Assembly: GCA_014360195.1 (NCBI GenBank)
Contig: JACIXY010000010.1
Span: 16,204 to 80,203 of the forward strand
DNA length: 64,000 nucleotides
Direction: 5' to 3'
Source of the DNA: Bacillota bacterium
GTDB taxonomy: Bacteria; Bacillota; SHA-98; UBA4971
Positions 24,591-34,563 of the stretch are shown piece by piece. The position numbers were made by a program, and so were the translations under genes. Under the pieces are notes generated by a model that did not search any database, was not told the DNA's origin, and was given only the letters and a program-made list of their open reading frames with translations. Position 1 is the stretch's first letter; each line of letters opens with the position of its first letter.

Positions 24591-25697
24591 CTACACCAGC
24601 CCCCCAACTGCGTCAGCCCGCTTCCGGGTCTCCCGGTCCATCTTGCCCATCTTTTGGACCTCGTTGACCAGCCTCTCCACGATCTCGCCCTGCGGCACCC
24701 TTCCGGCGGGCTTTCCGCGTGCAAACAGGAGGCCTGCGCCCTCGCCCAGGGCCACCCCGATGTCGGCCTCGCGCGCCTCACCCGGACCGTTGACCTCGCA
24801 ACCCATGACGGCCACCTTCAGAGGAGCGTCGATCCCCGCCACCCCGCGCTCCACTTCCCGAACGATCCCGAAGAGGTCCCCGTGGCAGCGACCGCACGTC
24901 GGGCAGGATATGACCTCCACGCCGAACCGCCGGAGGCCCACGGACGACAGGATCTCCCTGGCCACTCTCACTTCCTCTTCGGGCTCTGCGGTGAGCGATA
25001 CGCGGATGGTGTCGCCAATCCCCTTGAGGAGCAGCGCTCCTATGGCTACAGCGCTCTTCACCGCGCCCGCCCTGGGGCCGCCGGCCTCCGTAAGGCCCAC
25101 GTGGAGCGGATAGTCGGTCTCTTCCGAAATGGCCTCGTACGCCTCAACCGTGGTGACCACATCAGATGCCTTTATCGATATGACGATATCGCTGAACCCC
25201 TCGTTCTCGAGAAGGCCTGCGCTTCGCCTCGCGCTCTCCACCAGCGCCTCCGCGCACGGCCTGCCATACTTTGCAAGCAGGTCCTTCTCCAGGGACCCAG
25301 CGTTGACACCAACCCTGATGGGTATGCCCCGCTCTTTCGCCGCCCTTGCGACCTCCCTGACCCTCTCCCTGCCCCCGATGTTCCCGGGGTTTATGCGAAG
25401 CTTGTCCGCCCCTGCGGCTATCGCGGCATGGGCGAGCCTGTAATCGAAGTGGATGTCGGCCACAAGGGGTAGCGGCGACCTGCGCTTTATCTCGGCGAAC
25501 GCCGCCGCCGCAGCGGCGTCGGGAATGGCGCACCGCGCTATCTCGCACCCGGCCTTCGCAAGGCTCTCGAGTTGCCGGACCGTGGCCTCGATGTCGCGGG
25601 TATCGGTCTTCGTCATGGACTGCACCGTGACAGGCGCACCGCCGCCGATCGGCACCCCCCCAACCACGACTCTTCGGGTTTTGCGCCGCTCGATCAT
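24591..25697 (-). CDS. ispG: 4-hydroxy-3-methylbut-2-en-1-yl diphosphate synthase (flavodoxin/ferredoxin)
   Basis: 368 residues. TIM-barrel N-terminal part (TVQSMTKTDTRD, VADIHFDYRLA, KLRINPGNIG) and C-terminal [4Fe-4S] domain with cysteines in CPTCGRCHGDL and MGCEVNGPGEAREAD. Converts MEcPP to HMBPP in the MEP isoprenoid pathway. Forms a group with dxr and rseP; ATG at 25697 lies in CAGGAGATG, so the ribosome site is unusually close. Confidence 0.95.
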   Translation of the reverse strand: MIERRKTRRVVVGGVPIGGGAPVTVQSMTKTDTRDIEATVRQLESLAKAGCEIARCAIPDAAAAAAFAEIKRRSPLPLVADIHFDYRLAHAAIAAGADKLRINPGNIGGRERVREVARAAKERGIPIRVGVNAGSLEKDLLAKYGRPCAEALVESARRSAGLLENEGFSDIVISIKASDVVTTVEAYEAISEETDYPLHVGLTEAGGPRAGAVKSAVAIGALLLKGIGDTIRVSLTAEPEEEVRVAREILSSVGLRRFGVEVISCPTCGRCHGDLFGIVREVERGVAGIDAPLKVAVMGCEVNGPGEAREADIGVALGEGAGLLFARGKPAGRVPQGEIVERLVNEVQKMGKMDRETRKRADAVGGLV

Positions 25698-25810
25698 CTC
25701 CTGCTACACTCCCAGTGACACGGATTGGCCGGCTTCCGCCGCAACGCCCCCGCAACACCCCGTCAGGCATCCGGCTTCGGCGGCTCCCAGAACTTATGAA
25801 AGACACAGTT

Positions 25811-25905
25811 AAAGAGCGCGTTGGACTTCCCCAGCAGCCGCCAGGTTGGCCGAGCACGCCGACGGCTTTGCGTTTGCGCGATTCAACCAGGCTGCGTTGA
25901 CATAA
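25811..25905. repeat. R2 dispersed repeat, copy I (partial)
   Basis: Shares ACTTCCCCAGCAGCCGCCAG, CGACGGCT and GATTCAACC with the other R2 copies. Terminal ends are degraded. It lies in the 262-base gap between rseP and ispG; nothing else was recognised there. Confidence 0.6.
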
Positions 25906-25959
25906 TGCGGCAGACACCAACAGTTTCATGAAAGGCGACTCATGTTATGAAAGGCAGCG

Positions 25960-27018
25960 CTACCCAAGCCGTCCTCCCAGTCTCGCAATATCAGACAGCG
26001 TCGCGAACGCGATAAGCAGCGCCAGGATGGCCATGCCGACCATCCGCGCTAAGGCCTCCTGCTCTTCATTGAGGGGCCGCCTGCGCAAAGCCTCGATGCC
26101 CAGAAGCACGATCCACCCTCCGTCCAGCACCGGTATGGGGAGCAGGTTGAGAAGCCCCAGGTTCACGTTGAGAAGCGCCGCGAGATAAAGCAGGTTCACG
26201 ATGCCAAGCCGGGCGGTCTGTCCCACGGCCTGGGCTATGCCGATGGGACCCGCCACCTCCGGCTTCACCCGGCCCGACACCATTCGACCCAGCGTGACCA
26301 GGAGGTTCTTCGCGATATCCACGGTGAACGTCGCGCCCGTGCGCACCGCCCTCAGCACCCCGGCAGGCTGCCACGGTTCGGAAAGCAGCACCCCGATGAC
26401 CCCCTGGCCGGTCTCGGGGTCCCTTGCAGGTGTCACCTGAAACGTTATTCTCGCTCCCTCACGTTCAACTGTGATGGCAATGGGCTTCCCGGGACTGACT
26501 GAAATGGCCTCCCTCACCTCTGCCACCGTCTCGGTTGGGGTCCGTCCGACGGCGACCACTCTGTCGCCCGCCTGCAGCCCGGCAGCCTGAGCAGGCATCC
26601 CAGGATACACCTCGGATACAACCGCTACAGGGACTCCCGCTGCCACAAAGACGACGGTGAAGAACACGAACGCCATCACGAAGTTCATGAACGGCCCGGC
26701 AAGGATCGTTGCTATCCTCCAGGTCAGGGGCTTCGCCCTGAAGCTGCGCGGGTCGCTCGCATCCACGTCGTCCTGGGGGTTATCAGGGCGGTCGAGGCCT
26801 GCGAACTTCACAAACGCGCCGAGGGGGAGCGCCCGCAGGGAGTACACGGTCTCCCCGCGTTTCCGGCGCCATACGAGCGGACCGAAGCCCAGCGCGAACT
26901 CATACACCTTTATCCCCGCGGCCTTGCCCACGGCGAAATGGCCAAATTCATGGGACAGGGCGAAAGTTGCAAAGACAAAGGCAAACGCCAACACTGTGAT
27001 GACAACGGACTCAACCAC
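25960..27018 (-). CDS. rseP: site-2 intramembrane metalloprotease (RIP type)
   Basis: 352 residues. The zinc motif SHEFGH lies in the first membrane segment, PDZ domain in the middle (VSEVYPGMPAQAAGLQAGD), and the second catalytic motif NLLPIPVLDGG in the C-terminal membrane part. Cleaves membrane-embedded regulators such as anti-sigma factors or signal peptides; the target here is unknown. GTG at 27018 is chosen for GGAGG 8 bases upstream; it overlaps the dxr stop by 8 bases. Confidence 0.93.
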   Translation of the reverse strand: MVESVVITVLAFAFVFATFALSHEFGHFAVGKAAGIKVYEFALGFGPLVWRRKRGETVYSLRALPLGAFVKFAGLDRPDNPQDDVDASDPRSFRAKPLTWRIATILAGPFMNFVMAFVFFTVVFVAAGVPVAVVSEVYPGMPAQAAGLQAGDRVVAVGRTPTETVAEVREAISVSPGKPIAITVEREGARITFQVTPARDPETGQGVIGVLLSEPWQPAGVLRAVRTGATFTVDIAKNLLVTLGRMVSGRVKPEVAGPIGIAQAVGQTARLGIVNLLYLAALLNVNLGLLNLLPIPVLDGGWIVLLGIEALRRRPLNEEQEALARMVGMAILALLIAFATLSDIARLGGRLG

Positions 27019-28192
27019 GAATGCGTCCTCCTCTTTCCGCCACACGCCGCGCAACGTGCTCTCTCGCCCACCTGTCGGCCTCGAGGACCTCCCCGGGCGT
27101 GCGCGGGTCCACCGGGTCGTGGCTCGCCATGGCGTCTTCTACGAGAGCGGGAATGTCCAGGAACCCGATCCGGCCCTCCAGGAACAGCTTGACCGCCTCC
27201 TCGTTCGCCGCGCTCAGGACGCATGGCATCGTGCGGCCCGCGCGGACCGCCTGATAACCCAGACGCAGCGCGGGAAACTTCCCCACGTCTGGGGGCTCGA
27301 AGGTCAGAGCCCCGATGTGCGCCACATCGAGCGTTCTCGCGCGGCCGGCCGCTCGCGCGGGGTATGTAAGGGCATACTGGATTGGCAGCCTCATGTCAGG
27401 CGGCCCGAGCTGGGCAATGATCGACCCGTCAACAAGCTCCACCATCGAGTGCACGATGCTCTGAGGGTGGATCACCACATCGATCCTATCAGGGTCGACG
27501 CCGAAAAGCCACCTGGCTTCGATCACCTCGAGCGCTTTGTTCATGAGCGTCGCGGAGTCGACGGTGATCTTGGCGCCCATGGACCATGTGGGGTGACGAA
27601 GCGCCTGGTCCGGCCGGACCTTCCCGAGCTCGCTCGCACCTAGCGTCCGGAACGGCCCACCCGAGGCGGTGAGGATCAGCCTCCCCACCTCGGACATGTC
27701 GCGCCCTGCAAGGCACTGAAAGATCGCGGAGTGCTCGCTGTCCACCGGGATAATGGTTGCCCCGTGCCTTCTGACCTCTTCCATGACCAGCCTGCCCGCG
27801 GCCACAAGCGTCTCCTTGTTGGCAAGAGCCACGGTCTTGCCCTGTCGAACCGCGGCATAAGTGGGCAGAAGGCCTGCGATCCCTACGACGGCCGACAGCA
27901 CCACATCTGCCTCGGGATGCATTGCGACGCACTCTGCGGCCCCTGCACCCGACACGACCTCGACGTCGAAGTCGAGGCCCCGAAGCCGCTCGCGTAGCTT
28001 TCGGGCAGCGTCCTCGTCAGCCACGCCAACGATGGACGGTGCCCACCGCCTCACCTGCGCCTCCAGCAGATCGATGTTGCGCCCGGCGGCCAGGCCCACC
28101 ACTCGGACGGAGTCGCCAAGCCACCCGGCCACTTCAAGGGCCTGGGTACCGATGGACCCGGTGGACCCCAGGACCGCAAGACCTCGCTGCAA
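27011..28192 (-). CDS. dxr: 1-deoxy-D-xylulose 5-phosphate reductoisomerase
   Basis: 393 residues. NADPH motif GSTGSIGTQAL at the N-terminus, NKETLVAAG, metal-binding region DSEHSAIFQ, and HPTWSMGAKITVDSATLMNK. Commits DXP to the MEP pathway with ispG nearby. TTG start with GGGGAG about 9 bases upstream. Confidence 0.96.
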   Translation of the reverse strand: MQRGLAVLGSTGSIGTQALEVAGWLGDSVRVVGLAAGRNIDLLEAQVRRWAPSIVGVADEDAARKLRERLRGLDFDVEVVSGAGAAECVAMHPEADVVLSAVVGIAGLLPTYAAVRQGKTVALANKETLVAAGRLVMEEVRRHGATIIPVDSEHSAIFQCLAGRDMSEVGRLILTASGGPFRTLGASELGKVRPDQALRHPTWSMGAKITVDSATLMNKALEVIEARWLFGVDPDRIDVVIHPQSIVHSMVELVDGSIIAQLGPPDMRLPIQYALTYPARAAGRARTLDVAHIGALTFEPPDVGKFPALRLGYQAVRAGRTMPCVLSAANEEAVKLFLEGRIGFLDIPALVEDAMASHDPVDPRTPGEVLEADRWAREHVARRVAERGGRIRG

Positions 28193-28275
28193 TTACACCA
28201 CTCCCCTGCACGTACACGCGCCCGGTTCGCCGTCAATGCATCCTGTCATGTATCCCAACATATCATACCCTGGCG

Positions 28276-29322
28276 TCATTCCCTGGGCGTAAGAGGCAGC
28301 AGCCCCCCGCGGGCCATGGCCTTGATTACGATAACGAAGAGCGGACCTATTACGATGCCACTTGCCCCGAAAAGCCGGATACCCACGTACACCGCCACAA
28401 GGATCGCAAGGGGATGCACTCCTACGTTAGCCCCAACGACCCTGGGCTCTGCCCCTTTGCGCAGTACGAACTGGACGGCCATCAGCGCCGCGATGACGAC
28501 GGCTTCGAAGAGCCGCCTCTTGAAGGCATAGTATACGATCATCGGCACATACAGCGTGCCCGGCCCGACCACCGGTATCAGGTCGAGGATACCGCACACG
28601 ATCCCGAGAAGCCATGCGTACCCCGTGCCGGCTATGCTGAACCCGACGATGCTCACCACAGTGGTGATCATGATCAGGATGAACTGCGCCCTTATGAACC
28701 CGAGGGCGGCCGAGACCACCTCCGCCCTCATGGCCCTTGCCTTCTCGCGCCATCTGGAAGGAGTGAGGCTCACGAGAAACTCTGATATTTCTCTCTTGTC
28801 ACGGCTCATGAAGAACGCTGCAAAAAAGCTGATAACAAGGATGAATGCGATGTTTGGGAGGGCCGTCACCATCCCCGTCACCCTCGCGAGGACGCTCTCG
28901 ACCGCGAGGTACAGCCTGTACTGGTTGTTCCTTATTGCGTCGATAATAGGCGCTGGCAGCTCACGGTACAACCTCTCCACGTCCTGCACGACCCTGGAGA
29001 GCATCTCCTCGAAGCTGATGTTGTACATGGGCAAAGCCCGCGAAAGATCCTGTATTTCCAGGTAAAGCCGGGATACGCCCACAACGACCCCGATTCCCAC
29101 GACCACGAGGAGGAGGCACAGCATTATGAGAACCGCGCCGCCCCTTGATAACCTCGTCCGTCTCACAAGAAACTCGACCGGTGGATCGATGATCGCCGCG
29201 ATGACGAAGGCGATGATGAACGGCACGAAATAGGTCAGCACATACTTGACCACGAGGAAGCACGCGACAAGGACGGCCGCCCATGCCAGGAAATGCCTCC
29301 ACGTTGCCGAGAGTCCGTGCAA
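28276..29322 (-). CDS. AI-2E/YtvI-family membrane protein
   Basis: About 348 residues with seven or eight predicted membrane helices and the family segments YFVPFIIAFVIAAIIDPPVEFL and GPGTLYVPMIVYY. Related to YtvI, a sporulation membrane protein, and to AI-2 exporters; substrate unknown. The frame extends upstream to 29472, but the first 40 codons lie inside an R1 repeat, so I prefer the TTG at 29322, preceded by GGGGTGG, which gives the usual N-terminus. Confidence 0.85.
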   Translation of the reverse strand: MHGLSATWRHFLAWAAVLVACFLVVKYVLTYFVPFIIAFVIAAIIDPPVEFLVRRTRLSRGGAVLIMLCLLLVVVGIGVVVGVSRLYLEIQDLSRALPMYNISFEEMLSRVVQDVERLYRELPAPIIDAIRNNQYRLYLAVESVLARVTGMVTALPNIAFILVISFFAAFFMSRDKREISEFLVSLTPSRWREKARAMRAEVVSAALGFIRAQFILIMITTVVSIVGFSIAGTGYAWLLGIVCGILDLIPVVGPGTLYVPMIVYYAFKRRLFEAVVIAALMAVQFVLRKGAEPRVVGANVGVHPLAILVAVYVGIRLFGASGIVIGPLFVIVIKAMARGGLLPLTPRE

Positions 29323-29353
29323 CCCGAACCACCCCGTGACCCTTCTGTCTGCC

Positions 29354-29475
29354 AAGTGAGGGTGCGTTACTTCTTGTCCCTTTTCAACCACTTCCCGGGT
29401 TGCCGGTGTTGCACTCTCTCTTTGAGTCACCGGCAACTGCTCCCAAACTCGGGAGCATTTCTGTACCCTCACTTA
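29354..29475. repeat. R1 dispersed repeat, copy A (complete)
   Basis: 122 bases with inverted ends: AAGTGAGGGTGCG at the left and the complement of TAAGTGAGGGTACA at the right. Inside are GGGTTGCCGGTG and CACCGGCAACTG arms around a GA-rich loop, and a GCTCCC...GGGAGC hairpin. It lies between the cdsA stop (29481) and the YtvI-like gene. No coding capacity; MITE-like. Confidence 0.75.
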
Positions 29476-29480
29476 GGGCG

Positions 29481-30296
29481 TCACGAAAGAAATAAAACCA
29501 CATAATAGTACGCTATGGGAATAGCAAACAACACGCTATCGATTCTGTCAAGCACACCACCGTGCCCCGGCAGAAAGGCACCGGAATCCTTGACGTGGGC
29601 ATTGCGTTTCATGGCAGACTCAGCGAGGTCGCCAGCCTGCCCGGCCACTCCGATCGCAAGGGAGAGCGCGACCGCGTGAACAAAGGGAACCCCGGGCCAC
29701 CACCCGAAGGCCGCCCCCACCATCCTGGCGCCGACGCCCACACATACCCCCGTGACAAGGCCAGACACAGCGCCTTCCACGGTCTTGTTCGGGCTCACTT
29801 CCGGTATGAGCTTGTGCCTTCCGAGAGCGCTTCCAAGAAAGTAAGCGCCGATGTCGTTCGCCCACACCGTGAGAAGAACCGTCACAACGTGTCCGAGCCC
29901 TGCGGCCGTGCCCCCGAGTCCCCTCAGGAGGAGCAGAAGGGCCACAGCCCAGCCCACATACGCTGCGCCGAATACGGTCACCGCGGGGTTTGCGATAGCC
30001 GATTCCCGGCCGAGCTTGAGCGTCTGAAAAACAAGGCTCACAACGATCATGCCCGCGAGGGTGGCCCCCATTGCGGCGCTTGAGCCAAGGTACCCCGCCA
30101 GAGCGAACGACACGATCCCCAGCACCCCGACGACCGGGGTCGGCTCGAGCCCTGCCCCCCTCGCAAGCCTGTAAAACTCGAGAACAGCGCCAACACCGAT
30201 GCCCGCGACCACTACCGTGAGATACGGTCCGCCCGCCACGACCACCGCCATCGCGACCGGCGCAGCAACGAGCGCGCTTACGACCCTGTCCCGCAC
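29481..30296 (-). CDS. cdsA: phosphatidate cytidylyltransferase
   Basis: 271 residues, polytopic membrane enzyme making CDP-diacylglycerol. The C-terminal family signature S-x3-KR...KD-x-G-x3-PGHGG-x2-DR-x-DS is complete (SAMKRNAHVKDSGAFLPGHG, then GVLDRIDS). Downstream of uppS in the standard order. Its stop is six bases from the R1 repeat. Confidence 0.95.
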   Translation of the reverse strand: MRDRVVSALVAAPVAMAVVVAGGPYLTVVVAGIGVGAVLEFYRLARGAGLEPTPVVGVLGIVSFALAGYLGSSAAMGATLAGMIVVSLVFQTLKLGRESAIANPAVTVFGAAYVGWAVALLLLLRGLGGTAAGLGHVVTVLLTVWANDIGAYFLGSALGRHKLIPEVSPNKTVEGAVSGLVTGVCVGVGARMVGAAFGWWPGVPFVHAVALSLAIGVAGQAGDLAESAMKRNAHVKDSGAFLPGHGGVLDRIDSVLFAIPIAYYYVVLFLS

Positions 30297-30347
30297 GCTC
30301 CCGGCCTCCTTCCGCAGTATGCCTCCCCGCTGTCCACCTGAAGAAAT

Positions 30348-31139
30348 CTAAATACCGCCGAACCTGCGGACGCGCCTCTGGTACTCCTGAATTGCCCTCA
30401 CAAACTCGCGCCGCGTGAAATCAGGCCACAACACCGGGGTCACGTACAGCTCGGTATACGCAACCTGCCAGAGAAGGAAGTTCGAGATCCTCATTTCCCC
30501 TCCCGTCCGGATGAGGAGGTCGGGGTCAGGAACGCCTGCCGTATAAAGCCGAGCCTCCACGGCATGACCATCGATCTCGCCGGGGCTGAGGTCGCCCCGG
30601 GCTACTTCCTCGGCCATACGCCTCGCGGCTCTCACGATCTCGTCGCGCCCGCCGTAGTTTATGGCAAGGTTCACCAGGATGCCGCTGCTTTCCCTCGTTG
30701 CCTCCTCTACGTGGGTCACCGCGCGCAGCACCGCGGCAGGCAATCCATCTCGCGCTCCTATCACGCGGATACGCGCCCCGAAGTCGATGAGGGCGTCGAG
30801 CTTTTTGTCAAACATCTCCACGAGCAAGCTCATCAGGCCATCCACTTCGTCGGCCGGCCGCTTCCAGTTCTCCGTGGAAAACACGTACAGCGTGACAACT
30901 TCGATGCCCATCTCAGAGGCAGCCCTAACTATGTCTTCGGCCCGGTCCGCGCCGACCCTGTGCCCGGCCAGCCTCGGAAGGCCACGTCTCGTCGCCCACC
31001 TGCCGTTGCCGTCCATGATTATCGCTACATGCCGCGGCAGCCTGGCCCTGTCCACGGATGGCAGGTCGTCCACGTCTCCCGCTGCTTCCTGCGCGCCAGA
31101 CCTCCCCAGCGCCCTCATAAGAACCCGGACAGGGTTCAC
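30348..31139 (-). CDS. uppS: isoprenyl (undecaprenyl) diphosphate synthase
   Basis: About 263 residues. IMDGNGRWATRRGLPRLAGH with the catalytic Asp, FSTENWKRP and RTGGEMRISNFLLWQ are all present. Makes the C55 lipid carrier for cell-wall synthesis. GTG at 31139 preferred for GGAGGGGGTG about 9 bases upstream; the frame extends to 31199. Confidence 0.95.
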   Translation of the reverse strand: MNPVRVLMRALGRSGAQEAAGDVDDLPSVDRARLPRHVAIIMDGNGRWATRRGLPRLAGHRVGADRAEDIVRAASEMGIEVVTLYVFSTENWKRPADEVDGLMSLLVEMFDKKLDALIDFGARIRVIGARDGLPAAVLRAVTHVEEATRESSGILVNLAINYGGRDEIVRAARRMAEEVARGDLSPGEIDGHAVEARLYTAGVPDPDLLIRTGGEMRISNFLLWQVAYTELYVTPVLWPDFTRREFVRAIQEYQRRVRRFGGI

Positions 31140-31247
31140 AAGAGCCGTCACCCCCTCCGGAGCCACACCACGAGCTTCCCTCCCACAAAAACGACTCAAG
31201 GGGAGGATGACCTCGCGGCGACCTCCCCTTGCCCATGCATGCGAACC

Positions 31248-31421
31248 TTATTCCTCTTCCACTATCGCGCCCGAGGAACACTCCTCAGCGCACATGCCGC
31301 AGTCGGTGCAGACCTCGGGGTCAATCACAAACTTGTCCTCTCCCTCGCTGATCGCCTCAAAGGGGCACACTTCTGCGCACGAACCGCACTTGGTGCAGTC
31401 ATCAGTGATCACGTGGGGCAA
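31248..31421 (-). CDS. 2[4Fe-4S] ferredoxin
   Basis: 57 residues. Two clostridial-type motifs: CTKCGSCAEVCP and CTDCGMCAEECS; the second has Ser in place of the usual Pro after the fourth Cys. Strongly acidic. Low-potential electron carrier, a possible partner of the hydrogenase or CODH. TTG start at 31421 (MPHVITDDC) with GGAGG 8 bases upstream. It sits between frr and uppS, an unusual place for a ferredoxin. Confidence 0.92.
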   Translation of the reverse strand: MPHVITDDCTKCGSCAEVCPFEAISEGEDKFVIDPEVCTDCGMCAEECSSGAIVEEE

Positions 31422-31436
31422 CACGGCCACCTCCCT

Positions 31437-33425
<1,989 letters not shown>

Positions 33426-33446
33426 AAGCGCTACCTCCCTGCAAGT

Positions 33447-34313
33447 CTACCGCTCGGTGTCGTCGTCGCGCACCGTGGCGTGATCATCGTAGGCAACCTC
33501 CGCGATCTCAAGGTCGAGCGGCATCTCGACAACGTCTGTCGCGCCGTCAACGTACTCGCCCTCGAGCTCGCGCTCGCGGATCTCGCCGTTCAAGGACGCC
33601 TCCTGGGCCTCCGCCGCAAGAGCTGCGTCGCGGCCCTCGAGGCCTTCTATCACAGCGTCAGCCATCTTGCCGCAGATTAGTTTCACTGCACGGATGGCAT
33701 CGTCGTTCCCGGGGATCACGTAATCGACCTCGTCCGGATCGCAGTTTGTATCCACGATCCCTACCACAGGTATGCCAAGCTTTCTCGCTTCTTGCACTGC
33801 TATTCTCTCCTTACGCGGATCGACCACAAAAACCGCGCCCGGCAGCCCCGACATCTCGCGGATTCCGCCGAGGAATCGCTCAAGCTTCTCCTTCTCCTTC
33901 ATAAGCTGCATGACTTCTTTCTTTGGAAGGACCTCGAACGATCCGTCCGCCTGCATATTCTCCAGCATCCGAAGGCGCTCGATTCGTTTGCGAATGGTTC
34001 GGAAGTTGGTGAGCATCCCACCGAGCCAGCGTTCGTTCACGTAGAACATGCCGCACCGCTCGGCCTCTTCCTTGATGGTGTTACGGGCCTGCTTCTTCGT
34101 CCCCACGAACAGGATGGTGCCGCCCTCCTGCACCACACGCTTCACAAACTCATAGGCTTCGTCGATCTTCCTCACGGTTTTCTGGAGGTCTATGATGTAT
34201 ATGCCGTTGCGCTCGGTGAAGATGAAGGGCTTCATCTTGGGGTTCCAGCGCCTGGTCTGGTGGCCGAAATGAACCCCGGCCTCGAGCAACTGCTTCATGG
34301 TGACTACTGCCAC
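33447..34313 (-). CDS. rpsB: 30S ribosomal protein S2 with acidic C-terminal extension
   Basis: 288 residues. Conserved [39 protein letters not shown] and [23 protein letters not shown]. The last 50 or so residues are strongly acidic (many Glu and Asp) and exceed the usual length. GTG at 34313 follows GGAGGAGGTGAG. Confidence 0.96.
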   Translation of the reverse strand: MAVVTMKQLLEAGVHFGHQTRRWNPKMKPFIFTERNGIYIIDLQKTVRKIDEAYEFVKRVVQEGGTILFVGTKKQARNTIKEEAERCGMFYVNERWLGGMLTNFRTIRKRIERLRMLENMQADGSFEVLPKKEVMQLMKEKEKLERFLGGIREMSGLPGAVFVVDPRKERIAVQEARKLGIPVVGIVDTNCDPDEVDYVIPGNDDAIRAVKLICGKMADAVIEGLEGRDAALAAEAQEASLNGEIRERELEGEYVDGATDVVEMPLDLEIAEVAYDDHATVRDDDTER

Positions 34314-34428
34314 GATCTCACCTCCTCCCCCACCGGTTATGCCTCCGCCCCGTTCATCCCCCGACAGAACCCGTGCAAACAGGCACCGTTGTCGGGATCC
34401 AGGAGCGTGCGTGCTCACACCAAATCGT

Positions 34429-34457
34429 AGTATACCACACGAGTATATCCATATCAA
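34429..34457 (-). promoter_or_regulatory. promoter of the rpsB-tsf operon
   Basis: Minus-strand TTGATA (34452-34457), 17-base spacer, TATACT (34429-34434) preceded by TGG. Strong sigma-A-type match, leader of about 110 bases. Confidence 0.65.
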
Positions 34458-34485
34458 CGAAGGCGCACCACGAAATTTTCGCGCC

Positions 34486-34516
34486 TGAATACGCGGCCGC
34501 CTCCGGGGAATACCTA
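34486..34516 (+). promoter_or_regulatory. candidate sigma-G-type forespore promoter of the germination operon
   Basis: TGAATA (34486-34491), 17-base spacer, AATACCTA (34509-34516), resembling the sigma-G pattern TGAATA-N17/18-CATACTA. It lies about 48 bases before the gerA TTG start. Forespore expression fits the usual control of germinant receptors. It is 50 bases from the divergent rpsB promoter. Confidence 0.45.
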
Positions 34517-34563
34517 ACTTATGAGCGCAAAGCGCGCTTTCTCCGGGGCGGAGGTCTCCGAGC

